Shown here: in pieces, positions 35,917-43,522 of the stretch
How the letters are laid out: every line of letters starts with the position of its first letter
Numbering within the stretch: the first letter of the stretch is position 1
Origin: Phenylobacterium sp.
Lineage (GTDB): Bacteria; Pseudomonadota; Alphaproteobacteria; Caulobacterales; Caulobacteraceae
Reading direction: 5' to 3'
NCBI RefSeq assembly: GCF_030646615.1
Contig: NZ_JAUSLG010000053.1
Span: 1 to 53,505 of the forward strand
Length of the DNA: 53,505 bases
The notes under the pieces: model-generated
What the model was told of the DNA's origin: nothing
Database searches by the model: none
Seen by the model: the letters and a program-made list of their open reading frames with translations, nothing else
Position numbers and translations under genes: made by a program

Positions 35917-37193
35917 CCGACATCCTGATGCCGGCGCTGTCGCCCACCATGGAGGAGGGCACCCTCGCCAAGTGGCTGGTCAAGAAGGGCGACACGGTTT
36001 CGGCCGGCGATGTGATCGCCGAGATCGAGACCGACAAGGCGACCATGGAGGTCGAGGCCGTCGATGAGGGCGTCGTAGAGGAGATTCTCGTCGAAGCCGG
36101 AACCGAGGGCGTGAAGGTCAATGCGCCCATCGCCCGCCTGTCCGGCGGCGTCGAGGCCAAGGCGCCCGAGCCCAAACCTGCGAAAGAGGCAGCCCCCGAA
36201 GCGGCGCCGGCCAAGGCTGAGAGGCCAGCCAAGGCCGAGCCCGCGCCTGCAAAGGCTTCACCGGCCAAGACCCCGGGCGGCGAGCGCATCTTCGCCTCGC
36301 CCCTGGCCCGGCGGATCGCCGAGCAGAAGGGGCTCGACCTCGCGGCCATCGAGGGCTCTGGCCCCCACGGCCGGATCATCGAGCGCGACGTCAAGGACGC
36401 CAAGCCGGGGGCCAAACCCGCAACGACGACGGCGACTACGCCGAGCGAGCGCCGCGGCGAAACCCGTCCGGTCCAGTCCCTGCAGCAGATGGGCATCCCC
36501 GAGGGCAGCTACGAGCTGATTCCGCTGGATGGCATGCGCAAGACCGTGGCCCGGCGGATGACCGACTCCTTCCGTGACGTGCCGCACTTCCCCCTGACCA
36601 TCGATCTGGAGATTGACCGCCTGCTCGAGTCCCGCGGTCGGATCAACAAGATGCTGGAAAAGGACGGGGTGAAGGTCAGCGTCAACGACATCATCCTCAA
36701 GGCCTGCGCCGTGGCCCTGATGCGGGTGCCTGAGGCCAACGCCTCCTATTCCCCCGAGGGTATCGCCCTGCACCACCATGCGGACATCGCCATGGCGGTC
36801 GCCGTCGAGGGCGGGCTGATCACGCCGATCGTCCGCAAGTGCGAGACTAAGGGCCTGGCGCAGATCGCCCAGGAAACCAAGGACCTGGCCGAGCGCGCCC
36901 GGACGCGGAAGCTGAAGCCCGAGGAGTTCCAGGGCGGCACCTTCAGCGTGTCCAATCTCGGCATGTTCGGGATCAAGTCCTTCGGCTCGATCATCAACGA
37001 ACCCCAGGGCGCGATCCTGTCGGTGGGGGCGGGGACCAAGCAACCGGTGGTCCGGGGCGATCAGCTGGCCATCGCCACGGTGATGTCGGTGACCATGACC
37101 TGCGACCACAGGGTGGTGGACGGGGCGACCGGCGCCCGCTGGCTGGAAGCGTTCAAGGCTCTGATCGAAGAGCCCCTGGCGATGATCGTCTGA
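35913..37193 (+). CDS. pdhC: Pyruvate dehydrogenase E2 (dihydrolipoamide acetyltransferase)
   Basis: E2 moves the acetyl group from lipoyl to CoA and forms the PDH core. The 426-residue product has a single lipoyl domain (1-80, Lys42 in ETDKATME), an Ala/Pro/Lys linker, the E1/E3-binding domain (about 124-163, [28 protein letters not shown]) and the catalytic domain with [16 protein letters not shown] near residue 398. ATG at 35913 overlaps the GFA stop; the frame is open further upstream but only shadows the GFA gene. lpdA follows 14 bases later. Confidence 0.97.
   Translation: MTDILMPALSPTMEEGTLAKWLVKKGDTVSAGDVIAEIETDKATMEVEAVDEGVVEEILVEAGTEGVKVNAPIARLSGGVEAKAPEPKPAKEAAPEAAPAKAERPAKAEPAPAKASPAKTPGGERIFASPLARRIAEQKGLDLAAIEGSGPHGRIIERDVKDAKPGAKPATTTATTPSERRGETRPVQSLQQMGIPEGSYELIPLDGMRKTVARRMTDSFRDVPHFPLTIDLEIDRLLESRGRINKMLEKDGVKVSVNDIILKACAVALMRVPEANASYSPEGIALHHHADIAMAVAVEGGLITPIVRKCETKGLAQIAQETKDLAERARTRKLKPEEFQGGTFSVSNLGMFGIKSFGSIINEPQGAILSVGAGTKQPVVRGDQLAIATVMSVTMTCDHRVVDGATGARWLEAFKALIEEPLAMIV
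36012..36073 (+). repeat. 62-bp exact repeat, copy in pdhC lipoyl domain
   Basis: Identical to 34205-34266 in pdhB; see that entry. The two copies lie 1.8 kb apart in direct orientation, so recombination between them would delete the GFA gene and most of pdhB. Confidence 0.9.
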
Positions 37194-37207
37194 AGGGGCG
37201 CGATATC

Positions 37208-38608
37208 ATGGACTTTGACCTCATCATCATCGGCGCGGGCCCTGGCGGCTATGTGGCCGCCATCCGCGCCAGCCAGCTGGGCCTGAAGACCGCCATCGTC
37301 GAGCGCGAGGCCCTGGGCGGCGTCTGCCTGAACTGGGGCTGCATTCCCACCAAGGCCCTGCTGAAGTCCGGCGAGGTCTATGAGCAGCTGCATCACCTGG
37401 CCGATTATGGCCTGGCCGCCGACAAGCCGCGGTTTGACTTCGCCAAGGTCATCGAGCGCTCGCGCAAGGTGGCCGGACAGCTGAATTCCGGCGTCGGCTT
37501 CCTGATGCGCAAGCACAAGATCGAGGTCATCGAGGGGACCGCGCGCCTGGAGAAGGGCTCGCCCGCGCCTAAGGTCATCATCGCCCAGAAGAAGGGCGGG
37601 AACCGCACCCTGCAGGCCAAGCATGTGATCCTGGCCACCGGCGCCCGCGCCCGGACCCTGCCGCAGATCGGCCTGGAGCCGGACGGCGACCGGGTCTGGT
37701 CCTATCGTGAGGCCATGGTTCCGAAGGCTGCGCCCAAGTCGCTGATCGTCATCGGCTCGGGCGCCATCGGCATCGAATTCGCCAGCTTCTACCGCGCCCT
37801 GGGCGCAGAGGTGATGGTGGTCGAGGCCCTGCCGCGCATCCTGCCGGTGGAGGACGAAGAGGTCTCCACCGCTGCGCGCAAGGCTTTTGAGCGGCGGGGG
37901 CTGAAGTTCCGCATCGGCGCGACCGTCAAGAGGCTCTCCAAGTCCAAGACCGGCGTCGCCGTCGACATCGAGACCGGCGGCAAGGCCGAGACTCTGGAGG
38001 CCGAGCGCGCCATCGTTGCCGTCGGCATTGTCGGCAATGTCGAGGATCTGGGGCTCGAAGCCCTCGGGGTGAAGGTCGAGAAGACCCACATCGTCACCGA
38101 CAAGCACGGCGCCACCGGCGTGCCGGGCCTCTACGCCATCGGCGACGTGGCCGGCCCGCCATGGCTGGCCCACAAGGCGAGCCATGAGGGGGTTCACTGC
38201 GTCGAGCACATCGCCGGCGAGCCGGCCAATAACCTCAATGCCCCGATCCCCGGCTGCACCTATTCAAATCCGCAGATCGCCTCCATCGGCCTGACCGAAG
38301 CGGCCGCCAAGGCGGCCGGTCGCAAGGTCAAGGTCGGCCGCTTCCCGTTCAAGGTGAATGGCAAGGCCATCGCGGCCGGCGAGACCGAGGGCTTCGTAAA
38401 GACCCTGTTCGATGACCAGACCGGCGCCCTGGTGGGCGCGCACATGATCGGCTCGGAGGTCACCGAGATGATCCAGGGGTTCGCCCTGGCCATGACCCTG
38501 GAGGCTACAGAGGCCGAGCTGCAGGCCACGGTCTTCGCCCACCCGACGCTGAGCGAGGCGATGCACGAATCCGCCCTCGACGCCTATGGCAAGGTTCTGC
38601 ACCTCTGA
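37208..38608 (+). CDS. lpdA: Dihydrolipoamide dehydrogenase (E3)
   Basis: E3 reoxidises dihydrolipoamide with FAD and NAD. The 466-residue product shows the FAD site IIGAGPGGYVAAIRA, the redox disulfide Cys40/Cys45 in GGVCLNWGCIPTKALL, the NAD-binding VIGSGAIGIEFASFY, YAIGDVAGPPWLAHKA, and the C-terminal His-Glu pair in FAHPTLSEAMHESALD. It is the last gene of the pdh operon. Its stop codon forms the first bases of a structured repeat (38606-38655). Confidence 0.98.
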   Translation: MDFDLIIIGAGPGGYVAAIRASQLGLKTAIVEREALGGVCLNWGCIPTKALLKSGEVYEQLHHLADYGLAADKPRFDFAKVIERSRKVAGQLNSGVGFLMRKHKIEVIEGTARLEKGSPAPKVIIAQKKGGNRTLQAKHVILATGARARTLPQIGLEPDGDRVWSYREAMVPKAAPKSLIVIGSGAIGIEFASFYRALGAEVMVVEALPRILPVEDEEVSTAARKAFERRGLKFRIGATVKRLSKSKTGVAVDIETGGKAETLEAERAIVAVGIVGNVEDLGLEALGVKVEKTHIVTDKHGATGVPGLYAIGDVAGPPWLAHKASHEGVHCVEHIAGEPANNLNAPIPGCTYSNPQIASIGLTEAAAKAAGRKVKVGRFPFKVNGKAIAAGETEGFVKTLFDDQTGALVGAHMIGSEVTEMIQGFALAMTLEATEAELQATVFAHPTLSEAMHESALDAYGKVLHL

Positions 38609-38655
38609 GCGCGTTCCAATGAGTGGGAACCGGTTATCGGATCAAGGCGCGCTCA
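38606..38655. repeat. Palindromic intergenic element with predicted three-way junction
   Basis: The outer arms TGAGCGCG (38606-38613) and CGCGCTCA (38648-38655) are perfectly complementary. Inside are two further hairpins: TTCC (38614-38617) with GGAA (38626-38629), and CCG (38630-38632) with CGG (38638-38640). The lpdA TGA is the first three bases. From memory it resembles short GC-rich elements dispersed between genes in Caulobacterales and Rhizobiales. It probably acts as a transcription or RNA 3' end for lpdA and for the convergent ligase gene. Confidence 0.6.
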
Positions 38656-38671
38656 AGACTGAGCGTTTAGC

Positions 38672-40228
38672 TTAGCCCGTGCGGCGCAGTTCGGCCTCGG
38701 CCATGCGCTGGATGGCCACATAGTCGGTCTTGCCGGTGCCCAGGACCGGGATTTCCTGGATGCGGATGATCTTGCGCGGCACGGTCAGCTCCGACGCCCC
38801 GATGGCCTTGGCGTGGGCGATCAGCGGATCGGGGGAGGCGTCGCGCTTGTCGGTCAGCAGAATCAGCCGCTCGCCCTTGCGCGCATCGGGCATGGCGATC
38901 ACCGCGTGCCGGCACTCGGGCCAGACGCTGACGGCGAGGTCTTCGGCGGCGGTCAGAGAGACCATTTCCCCGCCGACCTTGGCGAACCGCTTCACCCGGC
39001 CGAGGATCTTGATCCAGTTGTCGTCGGTGATGCTCACCACGTCGCCGGTGTCGTGCCAGCCGTCCACGGGCGCCTCGATCGACCCGTCGGCGGCCAGATA
39101 GCCGGCCATGATGTTGGGGCCGCGGACGAACAGCTGGCCGCCGCCCGGGATGCCCTTCACCGGCTCCAGCCGAGTCTCGACGCCTGGGAGGACGCCGCCC
39201 ACCGTGCCCCGGCGATTGTCCGTCGGCTTGTTCACCGCGATGACCGGCGAGGCCTCTGTCGCCCCATAACCTTCCAGCAGCGGGATCGGGCCGAAGCGTT
39301 CGGCGATCAGGTTATGGGTTTCGTCGCGCACCTTCTCGGCGCCGCAGACCACGAACTTCAGGCCCGACAACTCGCCGGGCTCGGCGGCCCGAGCGTACTG
39401 ATTCACGAAGGTGTCCGTCGCCAGAAGGATCGCGGCGCCGGAGTCGCGGATGAGCGGCGGGATCTGCTTGGTGTGCAGGGGCGAGGGATATTGGAAGGCC
39501 TTCATACCGTTCAGGATCGGCAGCAGCACCCCGCCGGTGAGGCCGAAACAGTGGAAGATCGGCAGGGGATTGAACATCACCCAGGCCGGATCGAGGTCGA
39601 TATGGGCGGCGATCTGGCGCGCATTGGCCACAAGATTGGCCTGGGTCAGCACCACGCCCCGCGGCGCGCCGAAACTGCCGGAGGTGAACAGGATCACGCC
39701 CGGATCGGAGGGCTTGCTCGAGGCGCTGAGTTGCTTGGGCAAGAAGCCGCCGGCGGCGGCGAACAGCTTGTCGGCGGCGCCCACCTTTTCCCGCACATCT
39801 TCGAGATAGACGACGCGGGCGATCGGCTCGAGGGCGTCGATCAGGTCGTGCAGCTTGCCCTGCTCGATGAAGCGGTGGGAGGTCAGGACGGTCTTGACCC
39901 CAGCCAACTCGCAGGCCGCCTTCAGGTTGCGGATCCCGGCGGTGAAGTTGAGCATGGTCGGCGTGCGGCCGATGGCGTGCAGCGCGAAAAAGGTCACAAC
40001 ACCACCGGCGCTCGACGGCAACATCACGCCGACCCGCTCGCCCTTGGCGGTGAAGCCGGCGATCTTGCGGCCCAGGGCGAAGGCGGCGCGGATCAGGTCG
40101 GTATAGGTGAGGGGGTTGCGCTCCTGGTCCTCCAGGATCGGCGTCTTGGCGCCGAAGCGGGCGCGGGCCTCGATGAGGGCGTCGAAGATCGAGACCTGGG
40201 CGTCGCGCGGATCGAAATCACGGGTCAA
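38672..40228 (-). CDS. AMP-binding acyl-ACP/acyl-CoA synthetase-like protein
   Basis: The 518-residue ANL-superfamily protein resembles the synthetase half of Aas (2-acylglycerophosphoethanolamine acyltransferase/acyl-ACP synthetase). Visible motifs are FTSGSFGAPRGVVL (phosphate loop, residues 181-194), LLEGYGATEASPVIAVN, DGWHDTGDVVSITDD, GRVKRFAKVGGEMVS and the catalytic-Lys region PVLGTGKTDYVAI. The usual Glu/Thr of the loop is Phe186 and the usual Lys is Arg190. It starts with TTG, preceded by an excellent GGAGGA. No acyltransferase domain is attached. It follows the lipoprotein hydrolase gene on the same strand, with a 22-bp palindrome between them. Confidence 0.88.
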   Translation of the reverse strand: MTRDFDPRDAQVSIFDALIEARARFGAKTPILEDQERNPLTYTDLIRAAFALGRKIAGFTAKGERVGVMLPSSAGGVVTFFALHAIGRTPTMLNFTAGIRNLKAACELAGVKTVLTSHRFIEQGKLHDLIDALEPIARVVYLEDVREKVGAADKLFAAAGGFLPKQLSASSKPSDPGVILFTSGSFGAPRGVVLTQANLVANARQIAAHIDLDPAWVMFNPLPIFHCFGLTGGVLLPILNGMKAFQYPSPLHTKQIPPLIRDSGAAILLATDTFVNQYARAAEPGELSGLKFVVCGAEKVRDETHNLIAERFGPIPLLEGYGATEASPVIAVNKPTDNRRGTVGGVLPGVETRLEPVKGIPGGGQLFVRGPNIMAGYLAADGSIEAPVDGWHDTGDVVSITDDNWIKILGRVKRFAKVGGEMVSLTAAEDLAVSVWPECRHAVIAMPDARKGERLILLTDKRDASPDPLIAHAKAIGASELTVPRKIIRIQEIPVLGTGKTDYVAIQRMAEAELRRTG

Positions 40229-40237
40229 GGGCGAAAA

Positions 40238-40243
40238 TCCTCC
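40238..40243 (-). promoter_or_regulatory. Ribosome binding site that decides the TTG start of the ligase gene
   Basis: On the minus strand this reads GGAGGA, nine bases before TTG at 40228. No ATG or GTG is nearby in frame, so the TTG start is well supported. Confidence 0.75.
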
Positions 40244-40251
40244 GACAGTAC

Positions 40252-40273
40252 GGCGCTGATACGTGTCAGCGCC
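40252..40273. promoter_or_regulatory. 22-bp near-perfect palindrome upstream of the ligase gene
   Basis: Arms GGCGCTGATA (40252-40261) and TGTCAGCGCC (40264-40273) surround CG, with one mismatched pair. It ends 24 bases before the ligase start codon, just upstream of its ribosome site. The size and symmetry fit a dimeric repressor operator (TetR or GntR type); no T-run supports a terminator on the minus strand. No regulator gene is adjacent. Confidence 0.55.
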
Positions 40274-40353
40274 CTTGTTGTGCCCGCAACGGTAGAGGCG
40301 CCCGGCGGGCTTGGAAAGCTAGGTCAGGGTACGGGCGCGAGCCGTTTACGGCT

Positions 40354-41379
40354 TCAGGCGGGCGGCGAGGGCGCCACGGCGCGGGCCCGCGCCGACATCT
40401 GGGAGATGAGGTCCATTATCGTCTGAAACCATAGGGTTCGGTAGGTCTCCGCACCGAGATGCAACGCCCGCCCCGGATCTGTGGTGGCGGCGTACTGGCA
40501 GGCGGTCTGGGCCGCGCAGAAGGTTTGCGCCGCGTCCGCCCCGGTAGCAGGACCGAGGACCACCAGCGGCATGCCCAAGGGCGGCCCGGCCTGGATCTGG
40601 CTCAGAGCCTGGGACTGGGCGGGCGCCCAGCCGAGGCTCGCGCCCGTCAGGCGCAGGTCGGGATTGGCCGTCTGCCAGGCGTGGCGCACCTTGCCCCTCC
40701 ACGGGTCTGAGGCGAGGCCGGTAGCGTAGTCGTCCGGGGCCTCGCGGCTCCAGGCGCTCCAGCCTGGCGCTGGCAGGCGCGTCAGGCCCAGGCGGCTGGC
40801 CAGCGATTCCCATCGCCGGGGCGGCGGCTGGGACCGGAAGTCCGGCGCGCTGAGGACCAGGGCCGCCGCCGGTGCGCCGGCCTGGGCCGCCATCACCGCG
40901 GTGAGCGCCGCATCGCCTGCGCCCAGCAGGATCAGCGGCGCCTCGTCGGCGGGGCGGATGACTTCGATGATAAGGCTGCGCACCGCCTCTGCGCCGGTCT
41001 CGAAGCCCTCAGTGTGCCCCAGGTCATGGGGGCTCAGATAGCGGCCGGAGCCGCCCTGGCCGGCCCGCTCCAGCACCCAAACCCCATAGCCTCGGGCGTT
41101 CAGCTGCCGGGCGGTCTCGAACCAGACCTCCGCCGATTCGCCATAGGCCGGGACGATCAGCACATGGGCGCGAATCCCGATCCCCGCCGGCGAGGACACC
41201 CCATAGCGCAGCTGGGGCTGGCCCTGCGCCTGGACCACGCCCCAGGCCCAGCCTTCCGGCGCCAGGAAGCGCGGCGCCAGGCTGGGGGGCGGTCGGCTGT
41301 CGGTGAAGGCTTCGCGGCCCTGTCCCGGATCGCAGGCCACCAGAACCAGGGCGGCGATGAGGAGGAGGGCGCGCTGCAT
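40354..41379 (-). CDS. Lipoprotein with alpha/beta-hydrolase fold (PldB-like), nucleophile Ser replaced
   Basis: The 341-residue protein starts with a lipoprotein signal: [16 protein letters not shown], lipobox Cys16. The rest fits the alpha/beta-hydrolase fold of lysophospholipase L2-like proteins: [41 protein letters not shown], and the strand-turn [14 protein letters not shown] where GxSxG is expected. At residues 143-147 it reads GAGDA, so position 145 is Gly instead of Ser. A candidate late His lies in [11 protein letters not shown]. It may be a pseudoenzyme or use another residue. Anchoring to the inner or outer membrane is possible (Asp follows the lipobox Cys). Confidence 0.82.
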   Translation of the reverse strand: MQRALLLIAALVLVACDPGQGREAFTDSRPPPSLAPRFLAPEGWAWGVVQAQGQPQLRYGVSSPAGIGIRAHVLIVPAYGESAEVWFETARQLNARGYGVWVLERAGQGGSGRYLSPHDLGHTEGFETGAEAVRSLIIEVIRPADEAPLILLGAGDAALTAVMAAQAGAPAAALVLSAPDFRSQPPPRRWESLASRLGLTRLPAPGWSAWSREAPDDYATGLASDPWRGKVRHAWQTANPDLRLTGASLGWAPAQSQALSQIQAGPPLGMPLVVLGPATGADAAQTFCAAQTACQYAATTDPGRALHLGAETYRTLWFQTIMDLISQMSARARAVAPSPPA

Positions 41380-41467
41380 GGCGCAGTTTCAGCCCATGCG
41401 CCCCCTGCGACGCAAGTGCGCGCAATCACGGCTTGATCCTGGGCCGCTGAAGGACGATCTAAGCCCT

Positions 41468-42454
41468 ATGACCGTCGTCATCGACCATCTGGCCCGGCCC
41501 CGCCCGCGCCATCCCGAAAAGCAGGCCCGCCCCGACACGCCGCTGTTGCGCAAGCCGGAATGGCTGCGGGTGCGCGCCCCGGGCTCGGCGGGCTACGCCG
41601 CCACCCGCGAGGTGGTGAAGGCCCATGGCCTGGTCACCGTCTGCGAGGAAGCCGCCTGCCCCAATATCGGCGAGTGCTGGTCCCAGAGCCACGCCACCAT
41701 GATGATCATGGGCGAGATCTGCACCCGCGCCTGCGCCTTCTGCAATGTGACCACCGGCAAGCCCGGCGCACTCGATCCCACCGAGCCTGAGCGCGTGGGC
41801 GACGCCGTCGCCAAGATGGGCCTGAAGCACGTCGTCATCACCTCGGTGGACCGGGATGACCTGGCCGATGGCGGCGCCTGGCATTTCGCCGAGGTGGTGC
41901 GGGCGATCCGCGCCGCAGCCCCGGGCGCGACGGTCGAGATCCTGACGCCGGACTTCCTGCGCAAGCCGCTGAGCGCAGTGGAGGCGATCATCGACGCCCG
42001 CCCGGACGTCTTCAACCACAACCTCGAAACCGTGCCCCGGCTCTATCTCTCGATCCGTCCCGGCGCCCGCTACTACAACTCCCTGCGGCTGCTGGAGCGC
42101 GTCAAGGAACGCGATCCGGCCCAGTTCACCAAGTCTGGCCTGATGGTCGGCCTCGGCGAGAGCAAGGAAGAGGTCATGCAGGTCATGGACGACATGCGTT
42201 CGGCCGGCGTCGACTTCCTGACCATTGGCCAGTACCTGCAGCCGACCCGCAAGCACGCGGCCATCGACCGCTACGTGACCCCCGAAGAGTTCGCCGGCTA
42301 TGAGGAGATCGCCCGCGCCAAGGGCTTCCTGATGGTCTCGGCCAGCCCGCTCACCCGCTCGTCGCACCATGCGGGCGAGGACTTCGCCAAGCTGCAGGCC
42401 GCCCGTCATGCGCAAGAGGCGCGTCAGGCCGCCCAGGCCGCGGTCCGAGCCTAG
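41468..42454 (+). CDS. lipA: Lipoyl synthase
   Basis: LipA inserts two sulfurs into octanoyl chains on lipoyl domains, maturing PDH and other complexes. The 328-residue radical-SAM protein has the auxiliary cluster cysteines 59, 64 and 70 ([12 protein letters not shown]) and the SAM cluster cysteines 85, 89 and 92 (CTRACAFC), with the C-terminal SSHHAGEDF containing the conserved serine. The frame is open upstream, but [18 protein letters not shown] is the family-like start. It lies close to the pdh genes, whose E1-beta and E2 lipoyl domains are its likely substrates. Confidence 0.97.
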   Translation: MTVVIDHLARPRPRHPEKQARPDTPLLRKPEWLRVRAPGSAGYAATREVVKAHGLVTVCEEAACPNIGECWSQSHATMMIMGEICTRACAFCNVTTGKPGALDPTEPERVGDAVAKMGLKHVVITSVDRDDLADGGAWHFAEVVRAIRAAAPGATVEILTPDFLRKPLSAVEAIIDARPDVFNHNLETVPRLYLSIRPGARYYNSLRLLERVKERDPAQFTKSGLMVGLGESKEEVMQVMDDMRSAGVDFLTIGQYLQPTRKHAAIDRYVTPEEFAGYEEIARAKGFLMVSASPLTRSSHHAGEDFAKLQAARHAQEARQAAQAAVRA

Positions 42455-42461
42455 ACCTCTC

Positions 42462-42935
42462 TTGCGTCACCGGGTCACCAAAGTCCTGCCCTATGGGCCA
42501 GACCAGCTGTTCGCCCTGGTCGGCGATGTGGAGCGCTATCCGGAGTTCGTGCCGTGGGTCACTGGCATGCGGACCTGGAACCAGCGCCCGGCCGGGGCGG
42601 GCGTTGACCTGCTCGACGCCGAGGTCGCCGTCGGCTTCTCGTTCCTGAAGGAACGGTTTTCCACCCGCGTGCGCCGGGACGCCACGAACCGCACCATCCA
42701 GGTCGGCCTGATCTCCGGCCCGTTCAAGCGCCTGGAGAACCGGTGGCGGTTCCACGACGATCCGGCGGGGACGAAGATCGAGTTCGAGATCGACTTCGAG
42801 TTCAAGTCCCGGCTGTTGGCGGCCCTGCTGAGCGCCAACTTCCATCAGGCGGTGGACAAGCTGATCGGCTGTTTCGAGGCCCGCGCCGAGGTGCTGTATG
42901 GCCCGCCGGCCGCCTTGGACGATCCGGCGGCCTGA
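42462..42935 (+). CDS. RatA/Coq10-family START-domain protein
   Basis: The 157-residue product is a polyketide-cyclase/START-like protein: RVTKVLPYGPDQLFALVGD, VERYPEFVPWVTGMRTW, FKRLENRWRF, and the C-terminal FKSRLLAALLSANFHQAVDKL helix. Relatives bind ubiquinone (Coq10), or in E. coli are named RatA; in alphaproteobacteria the gene regularly follows lipA. The TTG start at 42462, seven bases after the lipA stop, gives MRHRVTKVLPYG, the family-like N-terminus; an ATG at 42408 overlaps lipA and only adds shadow sequence. Its stop lies in a small palindrome with that of cinA. Confidence 0.9.
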   Translation: MRHRVTKVLPYGPDQLFALVGDVERYPEFVPWVTGMRTWNQRPAGAGVDLLDAEVAVGFSFLKERFSTRVRRDATNRTIQVGLISGPFKRLENRWRFHDDPAGTKIEFEIDFEFKSRLLAALLSANFHQAVDKLIGCFEARAEVLYGPPAALDDPAA

Positions 42936-42938
42936 GCC

Positions 42939-43430
42939 TCAGGTCAGGCGTTCGCGCAGCATTTCCAGGGCGGCCTGGGCCGCGGCCTGCTGTATCTCGA
43001 AGCGGGTTTCGAACTCGAACAGCTCAACCCGGTGGGTGAGGCCATGATTGGTCCGCGCCGTGGCGATGTGCACCGTGCCCACCGGCTTCATCCGCGTGCC
43101 GCCGTCCGGCCCGGCGATGCCGGTGATGGCCACTGCTAGGTGGGCGTTGGAATTCTCCAGCGCGCCCTCGGCCATCATCCGCGCCACAGGCTCGGAGACC
43201 GCGCCCAGATCGGCGATGAGGTCGCCGGGGACGCCCAGCATTTCCTGCTTGGCCCGGTTGGAATAGGTGACGAAGCCCCGGTCCAGGACGTCCGAGGCGC
43301 CAGGAATGGCGCAGATCGCGGCGCTGACCAGGCCGCCGGTGCAGCTCTCGGCGGTGACGATTCGCAGGGACTTCTGTCGCGCCTCGTCGATGAGCAGGCG
43401 GGCCAAGGTCTCGATTTCCAAGGAAAACAT
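42939..43430 (-). CDS. pncC: CinA C-terminal domain protein, nicotinamide-nucleotide amidase
   Basis: The 163-residue single-domain protein matches the CinA/PncC amidase: RIVTAESCTGGLVSAAIC near the N-terminus, GFVTYSNRAKQEMLGVP, VAITGIAGPDGGT and KPVGTVHIATA. PncC deamidates NMN in the NAD salvage route. The N-terminal molybdopterin-binding-like part of full CinA is absent, as in most proteobacteria. It is convergent with the START-domain gene; the two stops are three bases apart. Confidence 0.95.
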   Translation of the reverse strand: MFSLEIETLARLLIDEARQKSLRIVTAESCTGGLVSAAICAIPGASDVLDRGFVTYSNRAKQEMLGVPGDLIADLGAVSEPVARMMAEGALENSNAHLAVAITGIAGPDGGTRMKPVGTVHIATARTNHGLTHRVELFEFETRFEIQQAAAQAALEMLRERLT

Positions 43431-43522
43431 GGGCTCTCCGACGCAGTTCGGTAAGGCGCTAGGCGCCGGGCGGCTCAGACCACACCATCGGCGACCATGA
43501 CGTTACAAGCCGAATCGGCGCG

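Noticed and set aside
38813..40426. 537-codon open frame on the plus strand opposite the ligase gene
   Set aside because: The minus-strand product has clear adenylation motifs; the plus-strand translation is low-complexity Gly/Gln/Ala/Asp/His.
41380..41467. Possible riboswitch in the divergent region before lipA
   Set aside because: At 88 bases it is too short for the known aptamers and shows no conserved core that I recognise.
43455..43467. Small GGCGC/GCGCC hairpin upstream of cinA
   Set aside because: A five-bp GC palindrome is expected often by chance at this base composition, and nothing else supports a function.
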